DNA of 64,000 nt from Rhodovastum atsumiense. GTDB taxonomy: Bacteria > Pseudomonadota > Alphaproteobacteria > Acetobacterales > Acetobacteraceae. The stretch spans positions 1,045,001 through 1,109,000 of the forward strand of contig NZ_OW485601.1 in NCBI RefSeq assembly GCF_937425535.1, in the 5' to 3' direction. Both the position numbers and the translations under genes were made by a program. The notes under the pieces were generated by a model. It saw only the letters and a program-made list of their open reading frames with translations, made no database searches and was not told where the DNA came from. Shown here one piece after another: positions 1-8,434 of this stretch; position 1 is the stretch's first letter, and each line of letters starts with the position of its first letter.

Positions 1-908
1 CGCCTGACCCCAGGCTCCAGCGCCGAGTGCCCCGCATCGGGAATGATTGTCAGCCGTGCGGCCGGCCAGGCGGAGGCCAGTTCGAAGGCGGTGCGGGCCG
101 GGCAGACCATGTCGTAGCGTCCCTGCACGATCTCCGCCGGGATATGGGCGATGTGCTGCATGCCCGCGAGCAGGCCCGCGTCGGGCAGGAACAGGTCGTT
201 GGCAAAGTAGAACGCCTCGATGCGGGCAAGCCCCAGGGCGGTGCGATCCTGGGCGAAGCTGGCGACGGTATCGGGGCTGGGCAGCAGGGTGCTGCAGGAG
301 CCTTCGTACACCGACCAGGCGCGGGCCGCCGGCATGTGGACCGCCGGGTCGGGGTCGGTTAGGCGCCGCAGGTAGTTGCCGAGCACGTCGGCGCGTTCGG
401 GTTCGGGCAGGTGGCCGGTGAAGGCGGCATGGGCGTCGGGGAACACGGCGGCGAGCCCGTGCAGGAACCACTCCACCTCGGCCTTGCGGCCCAGGAACAC
501 CCCGCGCAGGACGCAGCCGATGACACGGTCGGGATGGGCCTGTGCATAGGCGAGCGCGAGGGTGGAGCCCCAGGACCCGCCGAACAGCAGCCAGCGCTGG
601 ATGCCGAGATGGCGGCGCAGGGCCTCGATGTCTTCCACCAGGTGGGGAGTGGTGTTCGCCTCGAGCCCGCCCAGCGGGCGTGAGCGGCCGGCCCCGCGCT
701 GGTCGAAGATGATCGTCCGCCAGTGCGACGGATCGAAGAAGCGGCGGTGGACCGCGCCGGCGCCGGCGCCGGGGCCGCCGTGCAGGAACAGGGCCGGTGT
801 CCCGCGGGGGGATCCGACCTGCTCCCAGTACATGACATGTCCCTCCGAGAGCGGCAGGTAGCCGGTCTCGAAGGGTCCGATTTCAGGAAACAGGTCGCCG
901 CGTGGCAT
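1..908 (-). CDS. pip: Proline iminopeptidase, C-terminus cut by window edge
   Basis: This is an alpha/beta-hydrolase of the S33 peptidase family, which removes N-terminal proline from peptides in the cytoplasm. The reading frame starts with MPRGDLFPEIGPFETGYL and runs off the left edge after about 302 codons. The oxyanion-hole motif HGGPGAG lies near residue 43, the nucleophile-elbow motif GGSWGS near residue 108, and the catalytic-histidine motif DAGHS just before the edge. Only some 10-15 residues should be missing compared with the usual length of about 315. The neighbour to the right is divergent, so the promoter should lie between about 909 and 1020. The family assignment is secure. The exact substrate range is inferred from the family. 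Confidence 0.93.
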   Translation of the reverse strand, partial: MPRGDLFPEIGPFETGYLPLSEGHVMYWEQVGSPRGTPALFLHGGPGAGAGAVHRRFFDPSHWRTIIFDQRGAGRSRPLGGLEANTTPHLVEDIEALRRHLGIQRWLLFGGSWGSTLALAYAQAHPDRVIGCVLRGVFLGRKAEVEWFLHGLAAVFPDAHAAFTGHLPEPERADVLGNYLRRLTDPDPAVHMPAARAWSVYEGSCSTLLPSPDTVASFAQDRTALGLARIEAFYFANDLFLPDAGLLAGMQHIAHIPAEIVQGRYDMVCPARTAFELASAWPAARLTIIPDAGHSALEPGVR

Positions 909-1020
909 TGGGTGATTATACCGGGCGGGACGGATGGCGGAACAGCCGCCCGCGCAGTAAGCAGGCCTGCGGCGATGAGGATGTGAACGAGACCGGCACC
1001 GGCCGGCTGGGGGTCGGACG

Positions 1021-1398
1021 ATGATGACGGGATGGCTTGACAGGGTGTGGATCGTGCTGGGCGCGGTCGTGGGGCTGAGCGGGGTGGCGATGGCGGCGAT
1101 GGCGGCGCATGGGCTGTCCTGGCTCGACCCGGCGGCGCTGCGCATGGTGGAGCGGGCGGTGCAGATGCAGGGCTGGCATGCCCCGGCGCTGGTGATTGCC
1201 GGGATCTGGGCCGAACGCGCCGGGCCGACGGCGCACCTCGCCGGCGCGGCCTTTGCGCTGGGCACGCTGCTGTTTTGCGGCTCGGTCTATTCGCTGGCCT
1301 TGCGGGGCGTCTCGTTCGGCCTGCTCGCGCCCACCGGGGGCATCCTGCTGATGACGGGCTGGGCGCTGCTCGGGCTGTCGGCGCTGCGGGCGCGGTGA
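1021..1398 (+). CDS. DUF423 family small membrane protein
   Basis: A 125-residue hydrophobic protein with about four predicted membrane segments. The Gly/Ala-rich N-terminal segment (WIVLGAVVGLSGVAMAAMAAHG) and the C-terminal LLAPTGGILLMTGWALL segment match the DUF423/YgdD family of inner-membrane proteins, whose function is unknown. The ATG at 1024 is an alternative start. The stop codon overlaps the GTG start of the following methyltransferase gene by four bases, so the two are translationally coupled. In E. coli ygdD also lies next to rlmM, so this looks like a conserved gene pair. Confidence 0.85.
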   Translation: MMTGWLDRVWIVLGAVVGLSGVAMAAMAAHGLSWLDPAALRMVERAVQMQGWHAPALVIAGIWAERAGPTAHLAGAAFALGTLLFCGSVYSLALRGVSFGLLAPTGGILLMTGWALLGLSALRAR

Positions 1399-2294
1399 TC
1401 GCCGCGGCCTATCTGGCCCCCGAGGGGCTGGAAGCGACCCTCGCCGAGGAACTCGATCGCGCCGGGGTCCAGGTGGCGGCCTGGCATGGCCGGCTGGCGC
1501 TGTCTTCCGACCCGCCGGTCGCCTCGGCCTGGGCGCTGGATGTCTGGACCGCGCCGCGGGAGATCGCGGTCCCCTCGGTGAAGGCCGGCGCGGATGCGCT
1601 GCGGGCGATCCAGCGCAACTGGGCGCTGTACGCCGTCGCGCACCACCGGCGCAGCGCGCTGATCGAGGAGCGCCTGCCGCCGGTGAAGGCACGCCCCCTG
1701 AACTTCCCCGAAGCGGCACCGACCGGGCATCTCGGCGCCTGGACCCTGCTCGCGCCCGACCAGATGCTGGCGAGCCCGACCAAGACCAGCCCCTTCGTCA
1801 ACGGCGAATGCCGCTTCGAGGAGGACCGCGAAGGACCGCCGAGCCGGGCCTATCTGAAGTTATGGGAAGCCTGCACCCGGCTGGGCGCCTGGCCGCAGCC
1901 GGGCGAGCGCTGCATCGATCTCGGCGCTTCCCCCGGCGGCTGGACCTGGGCGATCGCGCGGCTCGGCGCCACCGTCATCGCCATCGACAAGGCGGATCTC
2001 GATCCGCGCGTCGCCGCCATGCCGGGGGTGGAGCTGCGGCGGGAAAGCGCCTTCGGCCTGTCGCCCGAGCCGGTGGACTGGCTGTTCAGCGACGTGATCG
2101 CCTATCCGGCGCGCCTGCTGGGGTTGGTCAACCGTTGGATCGAGGCCGGGGCGGCGCGGCGCATCGTCTGCACCGTCAAGTTCCAGGGCGCCACCGACCA
2201 CGAGGCCGCCGCCGCCTTCGCGGCGCTGCCGGGTGGTCGGCTGTTCCACCTGTACCACAACAAGCACGAGCTGACCTTCGCCTGGTCGGCCTGA
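1395..2294 (+). CDS. RlmM-like 23S rRNA 2'-O-methyltransferase
   Basis: An SAM-dependent methyltransferase of the FtsJ/RlmM type. RlmM methylates the 2'-OH of C2498 in 23S rRNA. The 299-residue frame starts at a GTG overlapping the preceding stop codon (GTGA). The SAM-binding motif IDLGASPGGWTW lies near residue 178, followed by AIDKADLD, a catalytic-type Asp in FSDVIAY, the Lys of TVKFQG and a Glu in HELTFAW near the end. Together these fit the K-D-K-E tetrad of ribose 2'-O-methyltransferases. The N-terminal part resembles the THUMP-like region of RlmM but is short. Pairing with a DUF423 gene, as in E. coli, supports the RlmM assignment. The exact target nucleotide is inferred. Confidence 0.82.
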   Translation: MIAAAYLAPEGLEATLAEELDRAGVQVAAWHGRLALSSDPPVASAWALDVWTAPREIAVPSVKAGADALRAIQRNWALYAVAHHRRSALIEERLPPVKARPLNFPEAAPTGHLGAWTLLAPDQMLASPTKTSPFVNGECRFEEDREGPPSRAYLKLWEACTRLGAWPQPGERCIDLGASPGGWTWAIARLGATVIAIDKADLDPRVAAMPGVELRRESAFGLSPEPVDWLFSDVIAYPARLLGLVNRWIEAGAARRIVCTVKFQGATDHEAAAAFAALPGGRLFHLYHNKHELTFAWSA

Positions 2295-2296
2295 AC

Positions 2297-3433
2297 TCAG
2301 ACGTTCGCGCGCACCGCCGCGCAGATCCGCGCCACATCCGCCTCGGTGAGGTCGGGATGGATCGGCAGCGCCAGGATGCGGGTGGCCAGATCCTCCGAAA
2401 CCGGCAGCGCGGTGCCGTCATGCGCGGCGCGATAGGCGGGCTGCGCATGCAACGGCCGGGGATAGTAGATGGCAGTCGGCACGCCGGCGGCCCGCAAGCC
2501 AGCCTGCAGGCGCTCCCGCGCGGCGGTATCGGGCAGCAGCACGGCATAGATCGCCCAGGCACTGGTGCTCCCGGGCACCCGGGCGGGGATGCCGACCACA
2601 CCGGCGAGGCCTGCGTCATAAGCAGCAGCGATGCGGGCCCTCGCCTGCAGTTCCTCGGCGAAGACCGTCAGCTTGCTCAGCAGCACCGCCGCCTGCAACG
2701 TGTCCAGCCGGCCGTTCATGCCGGTGCGCAGGACCTCGTACCGGGTCGTGCCCTCGCCATGCGTGCGCAGGCTGCGATACAGCGCCGCCCGCTCCGCGCT
2801 CTCGGTGAACAGCGCGCCACCATCGCCATAGCCGCCGAGCGGCTTGGAGGGGAAGAAACTGGTAGCCGTCGCATCGGCGGCGGTGCCGAGCGGCACACCC
2901 CCCAGCGTGGCACCAAAGCTCTGGGCGCAATCGTCCAGGGTGAACAATCCCTCGGCGGCGGCAACGGCCCGCAATGCCGGCCAGTCGGCAGGCTGGCCGA
3001 ACAAATCAACGCCGATCAACGCCCTGGGGCGCAGGCGGCCCGAACGGCGGGTCTCCGCCACCCGCAGGGCCAGATGCGCGGGGTCGATCTGGAAGGTACG
3101 GGGATCGACGTCGACGAAGACCGGCGTGGCCCCCAGCACCAACGGCACCTCGGCCGTCGCGGTGTAGGTGAAGGCGGGAAGGAATACCGCGTCCCCTGCG
3201 CCAATCCCCTCGGCCATCAGGGCAATCTGCAGGGCATCAGTCCCGGACGAGACCGACACGCAATGCGCGGCGCCACAGAAGGCCGCCAACCGCTGCTCCA
3301 GTTCCACGACCTCCGGGCCGAGGATGAACTGGCAATGCGCCAGCACCGCGTCCAGCCGCTTGCGTAAGTCAACGGCGATGCGGGCCTGCTGCGCCTTGAG
3401 ATCGAGAAACGGGATGGGGGGGGCTTCGGTCAT
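2297..3433 (-). CDS. DegT/DnrJ/EryC1/StrS sugar aminotransferase
   Basis: A PLP-dependent aminotransferase (378 residues) of the family that aminates nucleotide-linked keto-sugars for cell-surface glycans. Visible signatures are the N-terminal PFLDLKAQ, the cofactor-binding SVSSGTDAL near residue 61, the aspartate motif TLDDCAQSFGA, the Schiff-base lysine in FFPSKPLGGYGDGG near residue 190, and GMNGRLDTLQAAVL. I chose the ATG giving MTEAPPIPFLDL. The frame stays open further upstream only because it runs through a palindromic repeat. The gene lies downstream of the capD-type gene on the same strand, so the two probably act in one pathway: dehydration then amination of a UDP-sugar. The substrate is inferred. 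Confidence 0.9.
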   Translation of the reverse strand: MTEAPPIPFLDLKAQQARIAVDLRKRLDAVLAHCQFILGPEVVELEQRLAAFCGAAHCVSVSSGTDALQIALMAEGIGAGDAVFLPAFTYTATAEVPLVLGATPVFVDVDPRTFQIDPAHLALRVAETRRSGRLRPRALIGVDLFGQPADWPALRAVAAAEGLFTLDDCAQSFGATLGGVPLGTAADATATSFFPSKPLGGYGDGGALFTESAERAALYRSLRTHGEGTTRYEVLRTGMNGRLDTLQAAVLLSKLTVFAEELQARARIAAAYDAGLAGVVGIPARVPGSTSAWAIYAVLLPDTAARERLQAGLRAAGVPTAIYYPRPLHAQPAYRAAHDGTALPVSEDLATRILALPIHPDLTEADVARICAAVRANV

Positions 3434-3452
3434 GACAACGATCCTGCTCACG

Positions 3453-3528
3453 CCCGGGGCGCTGCCCCGGACCCTGCCAGGAGGCTTCGCCTCCTGGACC
3501 TCCACCAAGGGCGAAGCCCTTGGAACCC
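3453..3528. repeat. Palindromic repeat, copy A (three hairpins)
   Basis: Three GC-rich hairpins stand in a row. H1 spans 3453-3470 (CCGGGGC-type arms), H2 spans 3477-3497 (arms CCAGGAGGC and GCCTCCTGG around TTC), and H3 spans 3505-3523 (arms CCAAGGGC and GCCCTTGG around GAA). The 7-base linker ACCTCCA between H2 and H3 defines the orientation. The copy sits in the 96-base gap between the stop of the capD-type gene and the start of the degT-type gene, which are read in the same direction. It belongs to a six-member family in this window. It could attenuate transcription or protect mRNA ends (inference). Confidence 0.85.
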
Positions 3529-3529
3529 T

Positions 3530-5446
3530 TCAGGCTTGCCCTCCGGCCAGGACCTGGCCTTCGGCATTGTGCTCGAATTCCGGGATGACACGGCCCAACA
3601 CCGCCAGCGCCGTCCGGTGATTGCCGGCCCGACAGGCGGCGGCGATCTCGTCGATGGTCCGGCCAACGATCGCCGGATCGGCGGTGCGCGGCAGCGCCAT
3701 CAACAGACCCGGGTACCCGGTCTGCGTGGCCGGCTCCTTGCCGTGGAACAACTCCTCGAACAACTTCTCGCCGGGACGCAGGCCGGTGAAACGAATTTCA
3801 ACATCGACCTCCGGACGGAGCCCGGCGAGGCGAATCATCTGCCGGGCGAGATCGACAATCTTCACCGGCGCCCCCATGTCGAGGACGAAAATTCCGCCAT
3901 CACGCAGATCGGGCGCCGTGGTGCCGACCACGCTCGCCTGCAGCACCAGCCCTACCGCCTCGCGCACCGTCATGAAGTAACGACGCATGTCGGGATGGGT
4001 CACGGTCAGCGGCCCGCCCCGCGCCAACTGGCGCTGGAACAGCGGCACCACACTGCCCGTCGAGCCCAGCACATTGCCGAACCGCACGGTCACGCAGCGC
4101 ATGCCACCGGCCGGGCCGCGCGCGGCGATGTCGAGCCCCTGGCAGTACATCTCGGCCAGCCGCTTGGACGCCCCCATCACCGAGGACGGATTGACCGCCT
4201 TGTCGGTGGAAATCAGCACCATGGCCCGTACGCCGACCGCACGCGCGGCATCGGCGACGTTGCGGGTGCCGGCGGCATTGGTCAGCAACCCTTCCAGCGG
4301 ATGCGACTCGACCATCGGCACGTGCTTGAGCGCGGCGGCATGGAACACCAGCTCCGGCCGCAACGCCTCCATCAGGCCACGGATGCGGGCCTCGTCGCGA
4401 ACATCCGCCAGCACGGTGCGCCGCGCCACACCGGGATGGCTCTCGGCCAGCTCGACCTCGATCTGCCAGAGCGCGAACTCGCCATTGTCGAGCAGGATCA
4501 GCAGTTCCGGCCCGAGGGCGGCAACCTGGCGGGCCAGCTCCGAACCGATGGTACCGCCGGCCCCGGTCACCAGCACCCGCCGCCCCTGCACCAGCCGCGC
4601 CATGCCTTCCCGGTCGAGCGGCACCTGCGGACGGTTCAGCAGGTCCTCGAGCGCCAGCGGACGCAGTTCCAGCCGCTGCGCCCCTGCCCCGGCGGGATCG
4701 AGCGCGGTCAGCCGCGGCGCGCGAGCGACCCGCAGCCCCTCGCGGTCGGCGGCTTCCATCAGCCCGGTCAACTCGTCGCCGGTGATGTCGGCCTCGGTGA
4801 CCACCAGCGTGGTCGGCAGGCGGCCGCCCGCGCGCAGCCGGGCCAGCACGGCCGGCGCATCGGTCAGCGCGCCGAGGATGGGATAGCCGTCGATCCGTCG
4901 CCCGGTCTGCGCCTTGCCCAGCGACAGCAGGCCAGTGACGCGGTAGGGCTGGCTGCGGTCGGCGGCGAGCGCACGGATGAACAGGGCGGCACTCTCGCCT
5001 GCCCCCACCAGCAGGACCGGCAGGGCCGGCCCCGTGTTGCCGTCCGGGCTTTCGCGCATCAGGCGGTAGCCGACCCGCGGCACGCTGAGCAGCACCATCA
5101 GCGTCATGGCGTGCAGCGCGGGGAAAGCCGGGCTCGGGAAGGGCAGCCCCGCCTCGTGCAGGGCGATGGGGTAGATGGCGGCGGCGGCGATCGAGGCGGC
5201 CGCCACGCCGAGCAGGTCCCCTGCCCCGGCGAAGCGCCAGTACTGGGTCGGCAGGCGGAACGGCAGCCCGGCCAGCAGCAGGGCCATGGCCCCCCACGGC
5301 ACCGTCCAGAGCGGCCCGACCTCCCCCGCCAGGGGGTTGGCAAGCCAATGGGCGAGCGGCACGGCGGCACCCGCCAACAAGGCGTCCACCCCGACATTGA
5401 GCCCGATGCGAAAGAGGGCGGTGCGCGTGGCCATGGCGGGGCTCAT
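3530..5446 (-). CDS. CapD/FlaA1-type nucleoside-diphosphate-sugar dehydratase (membrane-anchored)
   Basis: A 638-residue polysaccharide-biosynthesis protein. The first ~140 residues hold about four membrane segments. Next comes a CoA-binding-like Rossmann segment (VLLVGAGESA, near residue 160). A second Rossmann domain follows, with RRVLVTGAGGTIGSELARQ near residue 305, the STDKAVNPSSVMGASKR motif and RPGEKLFEEL near the C-terminus. This is the layout of UDP-GlcNAc 4,6-dehydratases such as PglF/WbpM. The start giving MSPAMATRTALFRIG was chosen because upstream sequence overlaps the divergent WecA-like gene. With the aminotransferase downstream it should make an amino-deoxy sugar for a surface glycan. 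The exact sugar is inferred. Confidence 0.92.
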   Translation of the reverse strand: MSPAMATRTALFRIGLNVGVDALLAGAAVPLAHWLANPLAGEVGPLWTVPWGAMALLLAGLPFRLPTQYWRFAGAGDLLGVAAASIAAAAIYPIALHEAGLPFPSPAFPALHAMTLMVLLSVPRVGYRLMRESPDGNTGPALPVLLVGAGESAALFIRALAADRSQPYRVTGLLSLGKAQTGRRIDGYPILGALTDAPAVLARLRAGGRLPTTLVVTEADITGDELTGLMEAADREGLRVARAPRLTALDPAGAGAQRLELRPLALEDLLNRPQVPLDREGMARLVQGRRVLVTGAGGTIGSELARQVAALGPELLILLDNGEFALWQIEVELAESHPGVARRTVLADVRDEARIRGLMEALRPELVFHAAALKHVPMVESHPLEGLLTNAAGTRNVADAARAVGVRAMVLISTDKAVNPSSVMGASKRLAEMYCQGLDIAARGPAGGMRCVTVRFGNVLGSTGSVVPLFQRQLARGGPLTVTHPDMRRYFMTVREAVGLVLQASVVGTTAPDLRDGGIFVLDMGAPVKIVDLARQMIRLAGLRPEVDVEIRFTGLRPGEKLFEELFHGKEPATQTGYPGLLMALPRTADPAIVGRTIDEIAAACRAGNHRTALAVLGRVIPEFEHNAEGQVLAGGQA

Positions 5447-5528
5447 AGCGCATCGCCGGGGGCCGGTCACTGGCGCAGGGCGCAGGGTGGGGTTTCCCGA
5501 CGCGGGGGTGGGCGGGTAAACGGGCGCC

Positions 5529-6584
5529 ATGACGCTCGTTGCGATCCTGCGCCACCTCGCTTTTGCCGGCGGCCTTGCCCTGGTCTCCGCGGTGGTGGTC
5601 CGTGCCATGATCAACGCCCGGGTGATGGACCTGCCGAATGACCGCAGTTCCCACACCGTACCGACGCCCAGGGGCGGCGGCATGGGCATTGTCGTGGCCT
5701 TCCTGCTGGGAATCGGCTTCCTGTACGGCTTCGCCTCGTTCGCCCGGCTGGCCGATCCTTACTTCCGCGGCGTGATCATGGCCGCCATCGTCATCGCGGT
5801 GGTCGGCTTCATCGACGACCTGCGCGACTGGCCGTTTTCGGTGAAGCTGGCCGCCCAGTTGCTGGCGGCGCTGGCCGCGGTGGGCAGCGGCCTTTTCCTG
5901 CAGGTGTTTCGCATCCCCGTGCTCGGCCCGGTCGATATCGGCTGGCTCGCCGGGGCGGCGATCACGGTGGGCTGGATCCTGTTCGCCACCAACGCCATGA
6001 ACTTCATCGACGGCCTGAACGGGCTGGCCGCCGGCACCACCCTGGTCGCCAGCCTCTGCCTCGCCGCGATCGCCGCCGGCCAGGGCGGCTGGTTCGTCTA
6101 TTTCGCCAGCGTGCTGCTGGCCGCCGGGGTGGCCGGCTTCCTGCCCTTCAACTTCCCCCGTGCCCGCATCTTCATGGGCGATGTCGGCAGCCAGTTCTGC
6201 GGCTTCGTGCTGGCCGTGCTCGGCATCGCCGCCAGCCGGTTCGACAAGGTGGAACTGTCGTTCCTGCTGGTGCCGATGCTGCTCTCGGGCGTGCTGTTCG
6301 ACGTGGCGTTCACGCTGCTGCGCCGGGCCCTGGCCGGGGAGCGGCTGACCCAGGCGCATCGCGGCCATCTCTATCAGGTGGCACAGCGATCGGGGATGGA
6401 TGCGCGGCTGGTTGCCGCGACGCATTGGGGATTCGCCGCCCTGGGCGGGCTGGCCTGCCTGGGCTTCATGGCCGCCCCCGGCCCGGTCAAGCCACTGGTG
6501 CCGTTGCTGTTGCTGATCCCGCAGATCGCCTGGGCCACCTATGTCGCCGCGCGGGCGCGGCGCGCGGGGCTCGGGCGCTGGTGA
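5529..6584 (+). CDS. WecA/MraY-family undecaprenyl-phosphate sugar-1-phosphate transferase
   Basis: A 351-residue polytopic membrane enzyme with about ten hydrophobic segments. It would transfer a sugar-1-phosphate from UDP-sugar to undecaprenyl phosphate, the first step of O-antigen or capsule assembly. Signatures are RSSHTVPTPRGGG near residue 40, GFIDDLRDWP (catalytic Asp pair) near residue 93, NAMNFIDGLNGLAAG near residue 157, FMGDVGSQF near residue 216 and the cytoplasmic HRGHLYQ near residue 278. The RGGG after the first helix and NFIDGLNG resemble the WbpL/WecA branch rather than MraY. It is divergent from the capD-type gene with an 82-base gap that must hold both promoters. The sugar specificity is not visible. 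Confidence 0.9.
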   Translation: MTLVAILRHLAFAGGLALVSAVVVRAMINARVMDLPNDRSSHTVPTPRGGGMGIVVAFLLGIGFLYGFASFARLADPYFRGVIMAAIVIAVVGFIDDLRDWPFSVKLAAQLLAALAAVGSGLFLQVFRIPVLGPVDIGWLAGAAITVGWILFATNAMNFIDGLNGLAAGTTLVASLCLAAIAAGQGGWFVYFASVLLAAGVAGFLPFNFPRARIFMGDVGSQFCGFVLAVLGIAASRFDKVELSFLLVPMLLSGVLFDVAFTLLRRALAGERLTQAHRGHLYQVAQRSGMDARLVAATHWGFAALGGLACLGFMAAPGPVKPLVPLLLLIPQIAWATYVAARARRAGLGRW

Positions 6585-6631
6585 GACGGGAGCGGCGCCC
6601 CCATATCGGCGCCGGTTTTTCGGAGTACCGG

Positions 6632-7243
6632 ATGATGATCCTGCGCCGTCTCGTGCTGGCCACGCTGCTGATGATCCCCGCTGGCGCCTGGGCCCAGCAA
6701 TCCCAGAATCCCAATCCGTCCTTCAACCTGGCCAACCGGGCCTCCGGCGCGGTCAAGGAGTTCTTCGCCACCCCGGCGGGGCGCGCCAACTGGGGACGTG
6801 ACCGGCTGGACGGCAAGGGACTGGCCGCGGGCGCCAGCTTCCCGGTTCGCCTGCCGGCCGACGGGAACTGCATCTACGACCTGCGCGTCGTGTTCGCGGA
6901 TGGGCGTTCGGAAGAACAGCGCGGCGTCAACGCTTGCAAGATCGAGACCGTTTCCGTCGGCCAGGCGACCGCCGGCGCAACCGCCCCGGCCGGCCGTGGC
7001 CTGACGCTGAAGAACGAGAGCACCAGCCCGATCACCGAGGCACTGGTGCGGCCGGTCGGCGGCAACGGGCAGCCGGTCACGAACCTCACCCAGGGCAGCA
7101 CCATCGCCGCGGGCGCCGAAGGGCGGTTTGAATTGCCCGGCAACGCCTGCGTGTTCGACCTGCGTGTGAAGTTCGCGGACGGCCAGGTTCGCACGAAGAA
7201 CGGTGCGGATCTTTGCCGCTCGCCCGTGCAGGGCGTCCGCTGA
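6632..7243 (+). CDS. Secreted protein with two tandem Cys-paired repeats, unknown function
   Basis: A 203-residue protein with a clear signal peptide (MMILRRLVLATLLMIPAGAWA, cleavage after about residue 21), so it is probably periplasmic. The mature part is an internal duplication. The first half carries C80-IYDLRVVFADGR-...-C102 and the second carries C173-VFDLRVKFADGQ-...-C195. Both cysteine pairs are 22 residues apart, which suggests one disulfide per repeat. The second repeat lacks the NWGRDRL segment seen near residue 54 of the first. I know no function for this family. A GGAG-like site precedes the ATG, and the ATG at 6635 is equally possible. It follows the polysaccharide gene on the same strand but may have its own promoter. 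Confidence 0.75.
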   Translation: MMILRRLVLATLLMIPAGAWAQQSQNPNPSFNLANRASGAVKEFFATPAGRANWGRDRLDGKGLAAGASFPVRLPADGNCIYDLRVVFADGRSEEQRGVNACKIETVSVGQATAGATAPAGRGLTLKNESTSPITEALVRPVGGNGQPVTNLTQGSTIAAGAEGRFELPGNACVFDLRVKFADGQVRTKNGADLCRSPVQGVR

Positions 7244-7255
7244 CGCAGGCCTTGC

Positions 7256-7288
7256 CAGCCCTGGCGCGAAGAACCGGCGCCAGGGCTG
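7256..7288 (+). terminator. Strong hairpin after the duplicated-repeat secreted protein
   Basis: Perfect 12-base arms CAGCCCTGGCGC and GCGCCAGGGCTG enclose a 9-base loop, starting 12 bases after the stop codon. There is no T-run, so it may act as a Rho-assisted terminator or a 3'-end stabiliser. Confidence 0.6.
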
Positions 7289-8038
7289 CGGTTCGGCGCA
7301 ACCTGCTGCTCTCGACACGAATCGGCACAGCCGGCTGATGCCCCCCTGACGCAACGATGATCCGGCATTTTATTGCGGTGCAGCATGCGCCGCTGCCGCC
7401 GCGGCGGCGGCGGCCGGGTCGATCCGGCTGCGCGATGCCGGTCGTGGGCTGACCACCCCGCCACGGGCGGAAAACCTTCATTCACAGTCATCGTAATCAG
7501 CAAGCAGGCCGGGGCGCCCAGATTGGCAATAAATGCAATTATTGCGCTTATACACTTTCGCAATGTTACTATATAGTAACAATTGATATGATCTAATAAT
7601 GCTGCCGGCGACGCCATGGCAAGGTCAGGGGCAGCGCCGGGGTGATCACACCCGCGCAACAGGGCCGCAGGATACGGCTTCACCCGGCATCGCGACAGAG
7701 GCCCGCGCCTGTCTTACTCACACGGCCACGCCACATGGGACAGGGAAGCTGAAGGGGCCGAACTCCCGGGACGATCATTGCCACGCCATGCGGCCACGCC
7801 ATGGGGCCATCCTGGTGGCGACCTGGGATCAGAGGGGCCTGGGGTCAGAGGGGAAAGCGGGGACACAGGCATCCGCGCCGCTGCGCGATGGGTCCGCGAC
7901 CTTGCTGATGCGGCAGATCATCGCCGGCCAGAGGCCAGCAAAGGGAGCGCCTGCTCGAACCCGGCGCGAGCGCGGTCTTGCGACCGCGCCGTGCAGCTTG
8001 ACGTCTCAGGACTGACGGCCGTCGGAGCCGTCCGACAG
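7289..8038. other. 750-bp stretch without a convincing gene
   Basis: Open frames here lack the G/C third-position bias of the real genes, so I call none coding. The stretch holds an AT-rich island at about 7490-7610, unusual for this genome, with a perfect palindrome inside it. It also holds a 16-base tandem repeat (7822-7837 and 7838-7853, one mismatch) and an 8-base-arm hairpin GCGCGGTC/GACCGCGC at 7970-7989. An imperfect hairpin at about 8003-8038 could terminate the MarR gene that ends at 8039. The island could be a promoter for an unrecognised small RNA. Confidence 0.5.
7564..7581. promoter_or_regulatory. Perfect 18-bp palindrome in AT-rich island
   Basis: TGTTACTATATAGTAACA equals its own reverse complement. 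The length and symmetry are those of a dimeric-regulator operator (MarR, TetR or GntR class). No gene start is close. The nearest regulator gene, a MarR at 8039-8434, ends some 460 bases away. Which protein binds it, and what it controls, cannot be read from the sequence. Confidence 0.45.
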
Positions 8039-8434
8039 TCAGGCGCTGGCGACCTTCCGCGAAGAAGCAGGCGCTTCGGCGCCGGACTTTTTCGCCGTGT
8101 TCGCGGCGTCGGTCATGATCCCGCGCAGGTCACGCAGGAAGGCCGTGCCCTTGAGGGTACGCTGCACCAGCACGCTGCGCCGGTCCATCGGATCGACCTT
8201 GCGACGCGCGAGATCCAATTCCCCGAGGCGATCCAGCGCCCGGGTGATCGCCGGCTTCGAGACATTCAGATCGGCCGCGAGCCCACGCACGGTGTGTGCC
8301 CCGTCCTGCAGGTAACAGGTCAGGAATACGCCGAGTTGCCGCGCCGACAAATCGGGCCCGTCGCGGCGAACCAAGGCCACGACCGTATCTCTCAGGATGC
8401 CGACAAGCTGGTCGGCAGATGGCGAAGTTGCCAT
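8039..8434 (-). CDS. MarR-family winged-helix transcriptional regulator
   Basis: A 131-residue regulator. The winged helix-turn-helix lies at about residues 30-95. LSARQLGVFLTCYLQ begins the domain, TVRGLAADLNVSKPAITRALDRLGELDLARRKVD is the recognition helix and wing entry, and DRRSVLVQRT is the beta wing. The C-terminal tail is rich in Ala, Lys and Ser. I chose the ATG giving MATSPSADQL. The frame continues upstream without a better start. It lies 169 bases downstream of the M17 aminopeptidase gene on the same strand. The ligand and targets are not evident. Confidence 0.85.
   Translation of the reverse strand: MATSPSADQLVGILRDTVVALVRRDGPDLSARQLGVFLTCYLQDGAHTVRGLAADLNVSKPAITRALDRLGELDLARRKVDPMDRRSVLVQRTLKGTAFLRDLRGIMTDAANTAKKSGAEAPASSRKVASA

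Noticed and set aside
3434-3508. N-terminal extension of the DegT-type gene (VEVQEAKPPGRVRG...)
   Set aside because: This peptide is the translation of the palindromic repeat. The same peptide would precede the YbbP-type gene, so it is not native coding sequence.
3536-5641. A 701-codon open frame opposite the CapD-type gene
   Set aside because: It is a GC-rich shadow of a well-supported gene. The composition is Arg/Gln/His-rich with no family motif.
7599-8015. A 138-codon frame in the gene-free region
   Set aside because: The third codon positions are not G/C-biased, no ribosome site is seen, and part of it is made of short tandem repeats.
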